From NCBI GenBank assembly GCA_013112535.1, contig JABFGI010000002.1, positions 372,001 through 436,000 of the forward strand: 64,000 bases of DNA. The letters are read 5' to 3'. The notes under the pieces were generated by a model. The model did no database searches. It was not told the DNA's origin and was given only the letters and a program-made list of their open reading frames with translations. A program made the position numbers and the translations under genes. Below, one piece after another: positions 38,196-47,385 of this stretch; position 1 is the stretch's first letter, and every line of letters starts with the position of its first letter. The stretch is from Pseudomonadota bacterium. Its GTDB lineage: Bacteria > Pseudomonadota > Gammaproteobacteria > Eutrophobiales > Eutrophobiaceae.

Positions 38196-38789
38196 TTAAT
38201 AAGATCTTACCTGACCAACAACAACACCTTGAATGTGTACACGATCTGCAGGATAAATCATGGGCACCATGCTCTGATTTTCCGGAATTAACTCTACTCT
38301 GTCACCATGCTTTCGCAGTCGCTTTAAGGTTGTTTCTCCGTTATCAATCAGAGCAACCACAATATCACCATTGTTTGCTGTTTCCGCATGCCTGATAATG
38401 ACCAGATCTCGATCTAAAATACCGGCTTCAATCATCGAGTCACCTTTCACTTCAAGAACATAACGATCATCGCCCAATAACATATCAGAGAAATTTATTT
38501 CCAATTGTTCGGGTATTGCTTCAATAGGTTTACCCGCAGCAATTCGACCGGCAAAAGGTAACACTAATAATTGCCGACTTTGCTCACCTGTAAGACGCAA
38601 CCCTCGCCAACTACGACCATTGCGTTGTAAGTGTCCCTTATTAATCAACGATTCAACATAACGGTGTATCGTACCTTTTGATTTAATATCAAGTAGTTGC
38701 CCGATTTCATCCAGTGTTGGCGCATGACCATTCTGTGTGATGTATCGAGTAATACACTGTAAAATCTTCTCTTCAAGTTTGGTTAACAT
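38196..38789 (-). CDS. lexA: LexA-type SOS repressor
   Basis: 197 residues from ATG at 38789 (AGGAG about 8 bases ahead); the frame is open to 38846 but that part covers the promoter. The winged helix (LEEKILQCITRYI...PTLDEIGQLLDIKSKGTIHRYVESL) has the GTIHRYV recognition-helix type, unlike the E. coli RSPNAAEEHL type. The S24 domain has the Ala-Gly cleavage site in GRIAAGKP, Ser in KGDSMIEAGI and Lys in NGETTLKRL, so RecA-stimulated self-cleavage should work. No other SOS gene is adjacent. The different recognition helix fits the unusual operator upstream. Confidence 0.93.
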   Translation of the reverse strand: MLTKLEEKILQCITRYITQNGHAPTLDEIGQLLDIKSKGTIHRYVESLINKGHLQRNGRSWRGLRLTGEQSRQLLVLPFAGRIAAGKPIEAIPEQLEINFSDMLLGDDRYVLEVKGDSMIEAGILDRDLVIIRHAETANNGDIVVALIDNGETTLKRLRKHGDRVELIPENQSMVPMIYPADRVHIQGVVVGQVRSY

Positions 38790-38792
38790 TAA

Positions 38793-38811
38793 ATGTTCTC
38801 CTGATGTTCTC
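38793..38811 (-). promoter_or_regulatory. Direct-repeat LexA operator candidate over the lexA ribosome site
   Basis: ATGTTCTC occurs twice on the plus strand (38793-38800, 38804-38811), giving GTTC-N7-GTTC, the layout known for alphaproteobacterial SOS boxes and unlike the E. coli CTGT-N8-ACAG palindrome. The lexA Shine-Dalgarno lies inside it. An inverted GAGAAC at 38835-38840 lies in the promoter spacer. Confidence 0.5.
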
Positions 38812-38817
38812 TTTTTA

Positions 38818-38846
38818 AGAATAGAGGACTTTAAGAGAACTTTCAA
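38818..38846 (-). promoter_or_regulatory. lexA promoter
   Basis: On the minus strand: -35 TTGAAA (38846-38841), 17-base spacer, -10 TATTCT (38823-38818). The predicted start is near 38811, at the edge of the direct-repeat operator. Confidence 0.6.
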
Positions 38847-38932
38847 CTTATTACTGATTTTGTGGCATTGTCATGAATAAAGATTTGATACGAATAGTCT
38901 AAAATGTCATTGAAATAACCGGGGAAGAATAA

Positions 38933-39394
38933 ATGAAAAAATTGATGCTTTATTTAATCCTGAGTACAACAGGGATCATTTCAATTCCTGTTTATGCCGA
39001 CACAGAAATGGCCAAAGCAGTCATAGAGAAAGCAATAGAAGGCGGTTTTTCAGAGTTCGAAAAACAGATTATTGAAAAATATTTTAATAAAACAAAACTT
39101 GAAACCGATTCTGGCGATGATCATAAAAATAAGAAAAAAAACAAACAGAAAGACTTACCTCCCGGTTTAGCCAAGAAGAAAAAGCTCCCTCCCGGATTGT
39201 CAAAACAACTGGAACGAAATGGAACCTTACCTCCAGGACTGGCTAAACGTGAGCTACCTGATGACCTTAATGCAGAATTGCCAGATCCTGCAGAAGGCCT
39301 GGAAAGAGCCATTGTCGATAATGCTGTTGTGCTTGTAGAAAAAACAACGGGTCGAATTGTCGATATTTTAAAAGATGTTGTTACAGGAAATTAA
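38933..39394 (+). CDS. CigR/RcnB-like exported protein with LPPGL repeats
   Basis: 153 residues. The signal peptide (about 1-22, ending VYA) is followed by a helical part, a Lys-rich stretch, three LPPGLxK units (about 74-104) and an acidic/helical C-terminus (AIVDNAVVLVEKTTGRIVDIL). The LPPGL...LPPG...L repeats and the closing V-x-TG-x-I-V-D motif match the CigR-type family of periplasmic proteins. Function is not established outside Salmonella CigR, an anti-virulence factor. GGGGA precedes the ATG. msrB follows closely. Confidence 0.75.
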   Translation: MKKLMLYLILSTTGIISIPVYADTEMAKAVIEKAIEGGFSEFEKQIIEKYFNKTKLETDSGDDHKNKKKNKQKDLPPGLAKKKKLPPGLSKQLERNGTLPPGLAKRELPDDLNAELPDPAEGLERAIVDNAVVLVEKTTGRIVDILKDVVTGN

Positions 39395-39406
39395 AAAAGC
39401 AAAAAA

Positions 39407-39787
39407 GTGAATAAAACAGAAAAAGAATGGCAAAAAGAGCTCTCCCCGGAGCAGTTTGCTATTTGTCGGAAAAAAGGTACTGAACGGGCATTTACGGGTC
39501 GATATTACGATTGTAAAGACACAGGGACTTATCTTTGTAGCTGTTGTGCCAATGAATTGTTTAGTTCCGAGACAAAATACGATTCAGGTTCAGGCTGGCC
39601 AAGCTTCTGGGAGCCAATGGAAGATGCCATCAAAACTGAATCTGATAACAGTATAGGCATGCAACGAGTCGAAGTCCTTTGTAAAGAATGTGGTGCTCAT
39701 CTGGGACATGTTTTTGAAGATGGACCACAACCGACCGGCTTACGTTACTGTATTAATTCAGTTTCTTTAAAATTAAACAAAGATTAA
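39407..39787 (+). CDS. msrB: Peptide-methionine (R)-S-oxide reductase
   Basis: 126 residues. Repairs the R form of methionine sulfoxide in proteins. Two CxxC zinc pairs (LCSCC and LCKECG) frame the fold; SGSGWPSFW holds the Trp and conserved Ser/Gly, and the catalytic cysteine is in [11 protein letters not shown]. The start seems to be GTG at 39407. It lies 12 bases after the CigR-like gene. msrA is not in the window. Confidence 0.96.
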   Translation: MNKTEKEWQKELSPEQFAICRKKGTERAFTGRYYDCKDTGTYLCSCCANELFSSETKYDSGSGWPSFWEPMEDAIKTESDNSIGMQRVEVLCKECGAHLGHVFEDGPQPTGLRYCINSVSLKLNKD

Positions 39788-39840
39788 ATTTTCTTAACCT
39801 GAAATAATAGAAATATTAAAAACCTGATGGAGAAATAAAA

Positions 39841-40095
39841 ATGGCACATCGTGATATGTCAGAAATGACACGTATTGCATTTCACAGAAATGATCTTGTT
39901 GTCGAACCTACGATATACAATGCAGCAACACAAATACTAACTGGACTAATTTCAGCAGATAAAATGAATGCCAGTAATGAGAAAGCAATCATTAAAAAAT
40001 CAATAGAACTTGCTTTGGAATTAGCTGTTCAAACAGACAAAATGATGGAAGTCGATAACAGTGGTGGCGGTATCGAAAGATCAATTGAGCTATAA
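39841..40095 (+). CDS. Small cytosolic protein of unknown function
   Basis: 84 residues with a good ribosome site (GGAG about 8 bases before ATG). Mostly helical, with two Met-rich parts (MAHRDMSEMTRIAF, VQTDKMMEVD) and no signal or membrane segment. I do not recognise the family. It may be read on from msrB, 53 bases upstream. The next gene is about 650 bases away. Confidence 0.6.
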   Translation: MAHRDMSEMTRIAFHRNDLVVEPTIYNAATQILTGLISADKMNASNEKAIIKKSIELALELAVQTDKMMEVDNSGGGIERSIEL

Positions 40096-40368
40096 TATTT
40101 ATCGTTCAAACCAGGCCAGTTATTTCGTACCTTATGGTTTGAACTCATGCTTTTTTGGTATTGACAGCAACTCTATACATGCTGTTATTGCAAACGGATT
40201 CGACCTTTTTAACACAATGTCTAAAATATGATGTCCCAGCAATTCCATGTTTAATTAATTATCTGTTCAACATTTGCAGACCATGTGCTCCTTTATAGAA
40301 ATACAGAGTCTGCTAAGACAGCACCAACGCGAACCAGTTTAGGAATATTTCATATTCCGGCTTTAGCA

Positions 40369-40407
40369 AAAAACCTGACGCTGGCAGCTAAGAACTACCG
40401 GGTTTTT
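40369..40407 (+). terminator. Terminator-like stem in the msrB-pomA interval
   Basis: A 9-bp stem (40369-40377 with 40399-40407, one U-G pair) begins with five A and ends in five T, with a 21-base loop. It would end a plus-strand transcript from the 84-residue gene or from a separate small RNA. Confidence 0.45.
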
Positions 40408-40613
40408 CAAACTGCAACTACACCTCCTCCGATGACCAAACAAGGTCGATAATGAAGTTTCAATAACACCAGAAATATATCTATCTACTTGATTTTATTA
40501 TTTATTTTATATTTTTATTAACTATTTTAAATTGCTGTCGCTACTTAATTGTAATAGTAGATTCAAATATGAAACAACAATAATAAGAAAACGTAAAAAA
40601 CCCGATTCCATCA

Positions 40614-40640
40614 TAAAGTTTTAAGGTTTTTAACCGATAT
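40614..40640 (+). promoter_or_regulatory. FliA (sigma-28) promoter for pomAB
   Basis: TAAAGTTT (perfect -35), 11-base spacer, then ACCGATAT (-10, six of eight matching GCCGATAA). It predicts a start near 40648, about 100 bases before pomA, and fits late flagellar control of a stator. Confidence 0.7.
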
Positions 40641-40749
40641 TAATAATAACAAATGTTTGAAATCGTAATGGCATCGATCACAAATACAGTAATGAAATTA
40701 ACAGTAATAATTAGTAACGCGACATAGTCATGGATATAAGGAGAACACT

Positions 40750-41529
40750 GTGGATCTTGCAACTCTAATCGGCTTTCTGGCAGCAGCCGGCATCATCTTA
40801 TCCGCAATAGTTTTGGGCGGCGACCCGTTGATGTTTTTCAATGTTCCATCACTTCTGGTTGTCGGTGGTGGAACCATTGGTGCCGTATTAATGCAATTTA
40901 GCATCGGTCAATTTTTAGGTGCCATGAAAGTAGGAATGAAAGCGTTGTTTAATAAACTGACATCACCAAAAGATTTAATCGAAATAACAATCGATCTTGC
41001 CAATACAGCTCGTAAAGGCGGTTTACTCGCTCTAGAAGAAAAAGACACCGGTAATGACTTCTTTCAGATGGGTATTCAAATGATGGTAGACGGTCATGAG
41101 CCGGACGTAGTCAGGCAAACCATGGTCAGCGATATGAACTTAACCGTCGAACGTCATGACTTAGGACAGAAAATTTTTAAATCGATAGCTGATGTTGCTC
41201 CGGCTATGGGAATGATAGGAACACTGATTGGTTTAGTACAAATGTTGGCAAATATGGAAGATCCGAAAACAATTGGGCCTGCTATGGCCGTTGCACTTTT
41301 AACAACACTTTATGGCGCTGCAATTGCAAATGTTTTCGCCAGCCCATTAGCTGAAAAGCTTGGTTTAAGAAGTGCCGAAGAAAAAATGATCAAATCAATG
41401 ATTATCGACAGTATTTCAGGAATTCAGGAAGGTCGTAATCCACGTGTTATAGAAGGCATGCTAATGACATATTTACCAGTTTCCGACCGGAATATTGCTG
41501 ATGATGATGCGGGAGCGGAAGCCGCTTAA
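40750..41529 (+). CDS. pomA: Flagellar motor stator protein PomA/MotA
   Basis: 259 residues, four membrane segments (about 5-22, 30-50, 150-170, 180-200). With PomB it forms the ion-driven stator that turns the flagellum. The second and third-fourth helices carry VGGGTIGAVLM, AMGMIGTLIGLVQML and LLTTLYGAAIANVFASP, typical of PomA. The cytoplasmic loop has the charged residues that face FliG. The start is GTG at 40750, with AAGGAG 7-8 bases ahead. pomB follows after 29 bases. Confidence 0.95.
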   Translation: MDLATLIGFLAAAGIILSAIVLGGDPLMFFNVPSLLVVGGGTIGAVLMQFSIGQFLGAMKVGMKALFNKLTSPKDLIEITIDLANTARKGGLLALEEKDTGNDFFQMGIQMMVDGHEPDVVRQTMVSDMNLTVERHDLGQKIFKSIADVAPAMGMIGTLIGLVQMLANMEDPKTIGPAMAVALLTTLYGAAIANVFASPLAEKLGLRSAEEKMIKSMIIDSISGIQEGRNPRVIEGMLMTYLPVSDRNIADDDAGAEAA

Positions 41530-41558
41530 TCCAAGGTTTTATTTAGTGAAATATTATT

Positions 41559-42845
41559 ATGAGTGACGAAGCACCAGCAAAAAAAGAGGAAGGAGGAGGC
41601 TCCCCGGCATGGGTGATGACATTTGCTGATTTAATGTCATTGCTGATGTGTTTCTTCGTATTATTACTTTCATTTTCTGAAATGGATTTACAGAAATTTA
41701 AACAGATAGCCGGTTCAATGAAAAACGCCTTCGGTATACAAAGGGAAATTAAAACAGATATTGCTCCGAAAGGTACCAGTATTATTGCACAGGAATTCAC
41801 TCCTGGCAGACCAACGCCGACCCTTATTAGAGAAATTAGACAAAGTACTATTGATGAAAGCAAACAGACCGTTGAATTCACTGATGCAATGACCGAAGAA
41901 GAAAAAAAAGAAAGCATTGATGCTGCCGAAGATAACGAGGGCTCTGGTAGAGATGCAGTGCAACGTCACCAAAAACAGGAAATCGTCGAAGAGTCGCCCG
42001 AAGAACAAACTCTGGAAGTGAATAATAATGAAAACAAGGGAAAAGAAGATACGGAGAAATTAGCTGAAAAAGATGAATTGAATAAAGGGGAGAAAGATTT
42101 AGAAAAGCTGGCAAAACTGGAAAAAACTATTTCTGAAATTAATAAAGAAAAAGAAGAAAAACAGAAAAAGGAAAAAGAGCAGAATGAAAAAACTGTAACG
42201 GATGCGTATAAGTTACTAAAGACACTGGAACCGGAAATTGCACAAGGTTTAGTTGCGATCAAAACACAAGGTAATCGCATTCTACTTCGAATAAATGAAA
42301 ACGGTTCATTCCCTTCAGGTTCATCAATTGTTAAAGGTAGCTTCCTGCCTGTATTGAATAAACTTAGAAAATCATTAAACAATATAGAAGGCAGAATTAT
42401 TGTTGCAGGCCACACGGATAATATTCCAATAAAAACCGCACGTTTTCGTTCTAACTGGGAATTATCATCATCACGTGCAGTGACTGTGGTGCATGAATTA
42501 TTGGCATTAGATACGCTCGCACCGGAACGATTTGTTATAGAAGGACATGGTGACGCTCATCCAATGGTAAAGAACGACTCTTCCAAGAATAGAGCACTTA
42601 ATCGTCGGGTAGAACTTACTATCGTGCAAGGTGAAGAAGGTGACGCTATTAATTCTATTTCTGCCGATTCAACAAATCCCTTTAAAAGTACACTTGATAA
42701 AAATCAGGCTGAATTAACATCTTCAGTACAAAATATATTGAATAAAGAAATTAAAGTGAAAGAACAGGCTGAAATTGATGCAGTGGATTTACAAACACTG
42801 AAAGATAAATTTGAAAAAATCAGAGCAGGATTGCAAGAGCAATAA
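41559..42845 (+). CDS. pomB: Flagellar motor stator protein PomB/MotB, long form
   Basis: 428 residues, clearly longer than most PomB/MotB (about 300-330). One membrane segment (about 18-38) contains the ion-binding Asp24 in TFADLMSL. A plug/linker region follows. Then comes an unusually long Glu/Lys-rich coiled coil (about 95-215), the OmpA-like peptidoglycan-binding domain (about 225-365; AGHTDNIPI, NRALNRRVELTI) and a helical C-terminal extension of about 60 residues. The ion (Na+ or H+) cannot be fixed from sequence alone, although PomA/PomB similarity favours sodium. Co-transcribed with pomA. Confidence 0.93.
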   Translation: MSDEAPAKKEEGGGSPAWVMTFADLMSLLMCFFVLLLSFSEMDLQKFKQIAGSMKNAFGIQREIKTDIAPKGTSIIAQEFTPGRPTPTLIREIRQSTIDESKQTVEFTDAMTEEEKKESIDAAEDNEGSGRDAVQRHQKQEIVEESPEEQTLEVNNNENKGKEDTEKLAEKDELNKGEKDLEKLAKLEKTISEINKEKEEKQKKEKEQNEKTVTDAYKLLKTLEPEIAQGLVAIKTQGNRILLRINENGSFPSGSSIVKGSFLPVLNKLRKSLNNIEGRIIVAGHTDNIPIKTARFRSNWELSSSRAVTVVHELLALDTLAPERFVIEGHGDAHPMVKNDSSKNRALNRRVELTIVQGEEGDAINSISADSTNPFKSTLDKNQAELTSSVQNILNKEIKVKEQAEIDAVDLQTLKDKFEKIRAGLQEQ

Positions 42846-42869
42846 AGCAAAATAGAACAGGAAAAAACT

Positions 42870-43484
42870 ATGGATGACCGCAGACGACACTTCCGAATTA
42901 ATGACAAGGTTTCACTAAAATACCGTGTAGTACAGGGCATTGATATCGAAACAGAAATCATACGTACGGAACACGAACAAAATAATATTGCGGAAATGAA
43001 AAATGCGTTTAATTGCATAGAAACAAAAATAATGACCAAGATGAATCGTGTCGAAGAAGTAAGCCCCCTGGTCGCCGAAATACTCGGACTTTATGACAAA
43101 AAATTATCATTATTGCAAAGTATGATTTTACATAATGATGACAATGACAACTCAATCACTGAAACTCAGCAAGTTAATTTGAGTGCAAGCGGCATGTCAT
43201 TTGAATCAAACACACCATTAATTGATGATGTAAATCTAAAAATGGAATTGATCCTTTATCCTGAATATCAGTTTATACCACTCTATGCTCGCGTTATTGA
43301 TTGCAAGAAAAAAATGGATGACAACCTATACCGGTTCAACATTGCTGTTGAATTTATTGGTATTTGTGAAAGCGACCAGGAAGTCATCATGCAACACGTT
43401 TTAAGTAGACAGGCTAAACAATTAAAAAAAGAACGTGCAGAACAGTCAGAAACTGACGAGCCCAAAGAAGCCGCTAACGGATAA
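42870..43484 (+). CDS. PilZ-domain protein (probable cyclic-di-GMP receptor)
   Basis: 204 residues. The N-terminus has MDDRRRHFRIND, an RxxxR-type motif, and the later NLSASGMSFES is the (D/N)xSxxG half of the c-di-GMP site; the two are separated by a helical insertion of about 100 residues. A beta-barrel-like part follows (VNLKMELILYPEYQFIPLYARVIDC). It is 24 bases after pomB and in the same direction, so c-di-GMP control of the motor, as with YcgR-like brakes, is a fair inference. It converges on dcd with no gap. Confidence 0.85.
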   Translation: MDDRRRHFRINDKVSLKYRVVQGIDIETEIIRTEHEQNNIAEMKNAFNCIETKIMTKMNRVEEVSPLVAEILGLYDKKLSLLQSMILHNDDNDNSITETQQVNLSASGMSFESNTPLIDDVNLKMELILYPEYQFIPLYARVIDCKKKMDDNLYRFNIAVEFIGICESDQEVIMQHVLSRQAKQLKKERAEQSETDEPKEAANG

Positions 43485-44051
43485 TTATGTTTTTGGTAAA
43501 GTAACGCCTGTTTGTCCCTGGTATTTCCCTGCACGATCTTTATACGAAGTTTCACAAACTTCATCCGATTCAAGAAAAATAACCTGGGCCACACCTTCGT
43601 TTGCATAAATTTTTGCAGGTAGATTAGTCGTATTAGAAAATTCCAACGTAACATGTCCTTCCCATTCCGGTTCAAGAGGTGTGACATTAACAATAATGCC
43701 ACAACGCGCATAAGTTGATTTACCTAAACAAATAGTTAATACATTTCGCGGAATACGAAAAAATTCTACAGTTCTTGCTAATGCAAAGGAGTTCGGTGGG
43801 ATAACACAATAGTCATTTTTAATATCAACAAAACTATCTGTGTCAAAGTTTTTGGGATCGACAGTAGCTGAATGAACATTAGTGAAAATTTTAAACTCAT
43901 CTGAACACCGCACATCATAACCATAACTGGATGTCCCATAAGAGATTAATCGCTCATCACCTTTTGTTTTAATCTGACCTGACTCGAACGGTTCTATCAT
44001 CCCCTGTTCTTCGGCCATACGCCTTATCCATTTATCACTCTTAACGCTCAT
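43485..44051 (-). CDS. dcd: dCTP deaminase
   Basis: 188 residues. Deaminates dCTP to dUTP, the main source of dUMP for thymidylate in many proteobacteria. Conserved blocks include [13 protein letters not shown], the active-site [17 protein letters not shown] with Arg/Glu residues (family Glu in [16 protein letters not shown]), and a C-terminal [10 protein letters not shown]. The stop directly abuts the PilZ gene. apbC lies 14 bases upstream on the same strand. Confidence 0.96.
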   Translation of the reverse strand: MSVKSDKWIRRMAEEQGMIEPFESGQIKTKGDERLISYGTSSYGYDVRCSDEFKIFTNVHSATVDPKNFDTDSFVDIKNDYCVIPPNSFALARTVEFFRIPRNVLTICLGKSTYARCGIIVNVTPLEPEWEGHVTLEFSNTTNLPAKIYANEGVAQVIFLESDEVCETSYKDRAGKYQGQTGVTLPKT

Positions 44052-44065
44052 TAACTAATTCTCTC

Positions 44066-45154
44066 TTAATTGTTTTCAATTACGATTTTGGGAAATTTAT
44101 TACTGTAATCTTTCGATTGCTGTGCAAGTTTGGCGGCTGTTCGTCTGGCAATATTACGATAATTTACTGCAATAGCTGACTCGGGTTCCATTGCAACTGT
44201 CGGCTTGCCATTATCAACACCTTCCCTAATGCTAATATCCAACGGCAAAGAACCTAACAAATCAACACCGTATTGTTTTGCCATCTGCTCACCACCACCG
44301 CTACCGAAAATATGTTCTTCATGACCACACTCACTACAAATATGCGTACTCATATTTTCAATAATACCCAATACCGGTACGCTAACTTTTTCAAACATCT
44401 TTAATGCTTTCTTGGCATCCAACAATGCAATATCCTGTGGTGTAGTGACAATTACGGCACCACTCACAGGAATTTTTTGACACAAGGTTAATTGAATATC
44501 GCCCGTACCCGGAGGCAGATCTATAATCAGGTAATCTAGATCCTTCCAGTTTGTATCATTTAATAACTGTTCAAGAGCACCAGTAACCATCGGTCCACGC
44601 CAAATCATGGGTGTGTCTTCTTCAATCAAATAACCAATCGACATAGATTGCACACCATAACTGACTTTAGGCTCAACTGATTTACCGTCCTCAGAATCCG
44701 GCTTACCTTGAAGTCCCAACATTCTCGGTTGGCTTGGCCCATAAATATCGGCATCCAGTATCCCAACTGTGGCACCTTCTGCTTGCAATGCCAAAGCAAG
44801 GTTTATTGATGTAGTCGATTTACCAACACCACCTTTGCCCGAAGCCACCGCAATCGTATTTTTTACATTGCTTAATAAAGGCACACCTTTTTGTACCGAG
44901 TGCGAAATAATTTTACTGGAAATATCCACCGTACAGTTGGAAATACCCAACTCACTTATCGCAGTCTTTACCAATTCCGATAATTCCTGCTTTGAACTTT
45001 CTAGCGGATAAGCAAACTGAAGACTAATTGCCACAGAATCACCATCAATACTGATATCTTTAACAACTTTTGCACTAATCAAATCCTGCTTTATATTCGG
45101 ATCTTCGATACTGAAAAGGACTTTTTCTACTTGTTCACGACTGACTGCCGACAT
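44066..45154 (-). CDS. apbC: Iron-sulfur cluster carrier protein ApbC/Mrp
   Basis: 362 residues. A P-loop ATPase that holds and delivers [4Fe-4S] clusters. N-terminal MIP18/DUF59 domain (about 1-90), then the deviant Walker A (ASGKGGVGKSTTS, about 106-118), IDLPPGTGD switch and a cysteine pair (HICSECGHEE, about 270-280) that binds the cluster in the dimer. Divergent from metG, as in E. coli and many relatives, with about 120 bases between. Confidence 0.95.
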   Translation of the reverse strand: MSAVSREQVEKVLFSIEDPNIKQDLISAKVVKDISIDGDSVAISLQFAYPLESSKQELSELVKTAISELGISNCTVDISSKIISHSVQKGVPLLSNVKNTIAVASGKGGVGKSTTSINLALALQAEGATVGILDADIYGPSQPRMLGLQGKPDSEDGKSVEPKVSYGVQSMSIGYLIEEDTPMIWRGPMVTGALEQLLNDTNWKDLDYLIIDLPPGTGDIQLTLCQKIPVSGAVIVTTPQDIALLDAKKALKMFEKVSVPVLGIIENMSTHICSECGHEEHIFGSGGGEQMAKQYGVDLLGSLPLDISIREGVDNGKPTVAMEPESAIAVNYRNIARRTAAKLAQQSKDYSNKFPKIVIENN

Positions 45155-45272
45155 TGATTTATAACCTAAAAAATGAATTGGACGCGTATTCTACATTATT
45201 TATCGACTTCGTCTTCACGCTGCTATTGAATAATGCTACTTTAGCGCCCCGATTTTCTGTAGTGTTATATAA

Positions 45273-47303
45273 ATGCAAGATAAACAACGACAAATATTAG
45301 TGACCAACGCCCTACCTTATGCCAATGGACCGCTGCATATTGGCCATTTGGTCGGTTATATTCAGGCCGATATCTGGGTGCGATTCCAGAAAATGCTGGG
45401 CAATGAATGCCATTATGTCTGTGCTGATGATACGCATGGCACACCAGTCATGTTACGTGCACAAAAGGAAGGCATTACACCTGAAACGCTAATTGAAAAT
45501 ATGGGCAAAGAACATCTGGCAGATTTCACCGAATTTGCCGTGGCCTTTGATAATTATCACAGTACCCATTCTCCTGAAAATCAGGAATTGGCCAATACCA
45601 TTTATGAAGCGCTGGACAAAGCCGGACATATTAATAAGCGAACAATCAAACAAGCTTATGATCCAGAAAAAGAAATGTTTCTACCGGATCGTTTTATTCG
45701 TGGCGAATGCCCTAAATGTGGCACGGCGGATCAATATGGTGATAGTTGTGAATCTTGTGGTGCAACCTACAGTCCGACTGATTTAAAAAATCCGGTATCT
45801 GCGGTTTCCGGCGCCACGCCGATAGAAAAAGAATCGGAACATTATTTTTTTAAACTCGGTGATTTTGAAAATTTGCTACATGAATGGACTCGCGCCGGGC
45901 ATTTACAAGGAGAAGTAACCAATAAACTCGATGAATGGTTTGAAGCCGGTTTACAGGAATGGGATATCTCGCGTGATGCACCCTACTTTGGTTTTGAAAT
46001 TCCGAATGCGCCAGGGAAATATTTTTATGTCTGGCTGGATGCACCGATGGGCTACCTCGCCAGTTTTAAAAACCTGTGTGATAAAACAAACTTAAATTTT
46101 GATGAATGGTGTAAAGCCGGTAGTGATAAAGAAATGATTCATTTCATCGGTAAAGACATTATTTATTTTCATGCCTTGTTTTGGCCTGCTGTATTACAAG
46201 GCAGTGGTTTCCGCACACCATCCGCTGTTTATGCTAATGGCTTTTTGACTGTTAATGGTCAAAAGATGTCAAAATCACGTGGCACATTTATTAAAGCACG
46301 TACTTATTTAAATCATTTGAATCCAGAATATTTGCGCTACTACTTTTCTGCAAAACTAGGTTCCGGCGTGGATGATATTGATCTTAATCTGGAAGATTTT
46401 ACTGCCAGAGTAAATTCTGATCTGGTTGGTAAAGTGATTAACATAGCCAGCCGTTGTTCCGGTTTTATTAAGAAACGTTTTGATGGTCAACTCTCTGACA
46501 GTATTCATGATACTGACTTACTTGCTGAACTGGTCGCTGCGAATGACAGCATTAAGCGTGCTTATGATAGTCGTGAATTTTCAAAAGCCATGCGTGAAGT
46601 CATGATATTAGCTGATAAAGTGAATCAATACATTGATGAACACAAACCATGGGTGATTGCCAAGGAAGAAAATAAAGATGATGAGTTACATGCGATTTGT
46701 AGCATGGGAATTAATTGTTTCCGTCTATTAGTTCTTTATTTAAAACCGGTATTACCTGTAATTGCCGAAAAAACAGAAGCGTTTCTTAATATTGAACCAC
46801 TGCAATGGCGTGACACTGAAACAACATTAACAAATCATAAAATTAATAAATTCAAACCGCTCATGACACGAATTGAAAAAGAGAGTATTGAAGCCATGAT
46901 TGAAAATAGTAAAGAAGATCTTGAAGCAACCTCAAATGAAACTGTCGCGACAGGACCACTTGCAGATAATCCTATCGCCGATGAAATGACGATTGATGAT
47001 TTCATGAAAGTAGATTTACGCGTTGCTAAAATAGTAAAAGCAGGACATGTCGAAGGTGCTGATAAATTATTACAATTAACATTAGATCTCGGTGGTGAAA
47101 CACGCAATGTCTTTGCAGGTATTAAATCAGCCTATAACCCCGAAGATCTGGAAGGAAAACTTACCGTCATGGTCGCTAACCTTGCACCCAGAAAAATGCG
47201 ATTTGGTTTATCCGAAGGTATGGTGCTGGCTGCCGGCGATGGTAAGGGAATATATATACTTAATCCTGACGAAGGTGCTGAACCGGGCATGAGAATAAAG
47301 TAA
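45273..47303 (+). CDS. metG: Methionyl-tRNA synthetase
   Basis: 676 residues. Charges initiator and elongator tRNA-Met. Class I signatures: HIGH in [13 protein letters not shown] (about 17-29) and KMSKS in [12 protein letters not shown]; the zinc knuckle [18 protein letters not shown] lies in the connective peptide. The C-terminal OB-fold tRNA-binding domain (about 575-676: [20 protein letters not shown]) makes it the dimeric type. It precedes the rnf genes, as in Pseudomonas. Confidence 0.98.
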   Translation: MQDKQRQILVTNALPYANGPLHIGHLVGYIQADIWVRFQKMLGNECHYVCADDTHGTPVMLRAQKEGITPETLIENMGKEHLADFTEFAVAFDNYHSTHSPENQELANTIYEALDKAGHINKRTIKQAYDPEKEMFLPDRFIRGECPKCGTADQYGDSCESCGATYSPTDLKNPVSAVSGATPIEKESEHYFFKLGDFENLLHEWTRAGHLQGEVTNKLDEWFEAGLQEWDISRDAPYFGFEIPNAPGKYFYVWLDAPMGYLASFKNLCDKTNLNFDEWCKAGSDKEMIHFIGKDIIYFHALFWPAVLQGSGFRTPSAVYANGFLTVNGQKMSKSRGTFIKARTYLNHLNPEYLRYYFSAKLGSGVDDIDLNLEDFTARVNSDLVGKVINIASRCSGFIKKRFDGQLSDSIHDTDLLAELVAANDSIKRAYDSREFSKAMREVMILADKVNQYIDEHKPWVIAKEENKDDELHAICSMGINCFRLLVLYLKPVLPVIAEKTEAFLNIEPLQWRDTETTLTNHKINKFKPLMTRIEKESIEAMIENSKEDLEATSNETVATGPLADNPIADEMTIDDFMKVDLRVAKIVKAGHVEGADKLLQLTLDLGGETRNVFAGIKSAYNPEDLEGKLTVMVANLAPRKMRFGLSEGMVLAAGDGKGIYILNPDEGAEPGMRIK

Positions 47304-47385
47304 TGATCCTGTGGTATTGACTTGTAGTGTTAAAGCTATCATAAGATACTCATTGAATTATAAATAGTATTGAGTAACGAGATAA

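Larger units (their letters stand above)
40096..40749. other. Gene-free 654-base stretch before pomA
   Basis: No plausible protein frame on either strand. It holds a 7-bp hairpin GGAATAT/ATATTCC (40342-40358), a terminator-like stem on the plus strand (40369-40407) and a FliA-type promoter near its right end (40614-40640). Much of the rest is AT-rich. It could include a small RNA ending at 40407; I could not match it to a known riboswitch. Confidence 0.6.

Noticed and set aside
40290-40749. Cyclic-di-GMP (GEMM) or preQ1 riboswitch before pomA
   Set aside because: I looked for the conserved GEMM tetraloop/receptor and preQ1 elements; only weak letter similarity is present, and the terminator-like stem lies more than 200 bases before the FliA promoter.
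41966-42415. Minus-strand Ser/Phe-rich frame of 149 codons
   Set aside because: Antisense of the PomB Glu/Lys-rich coiled coil; the composition explains why it is open.
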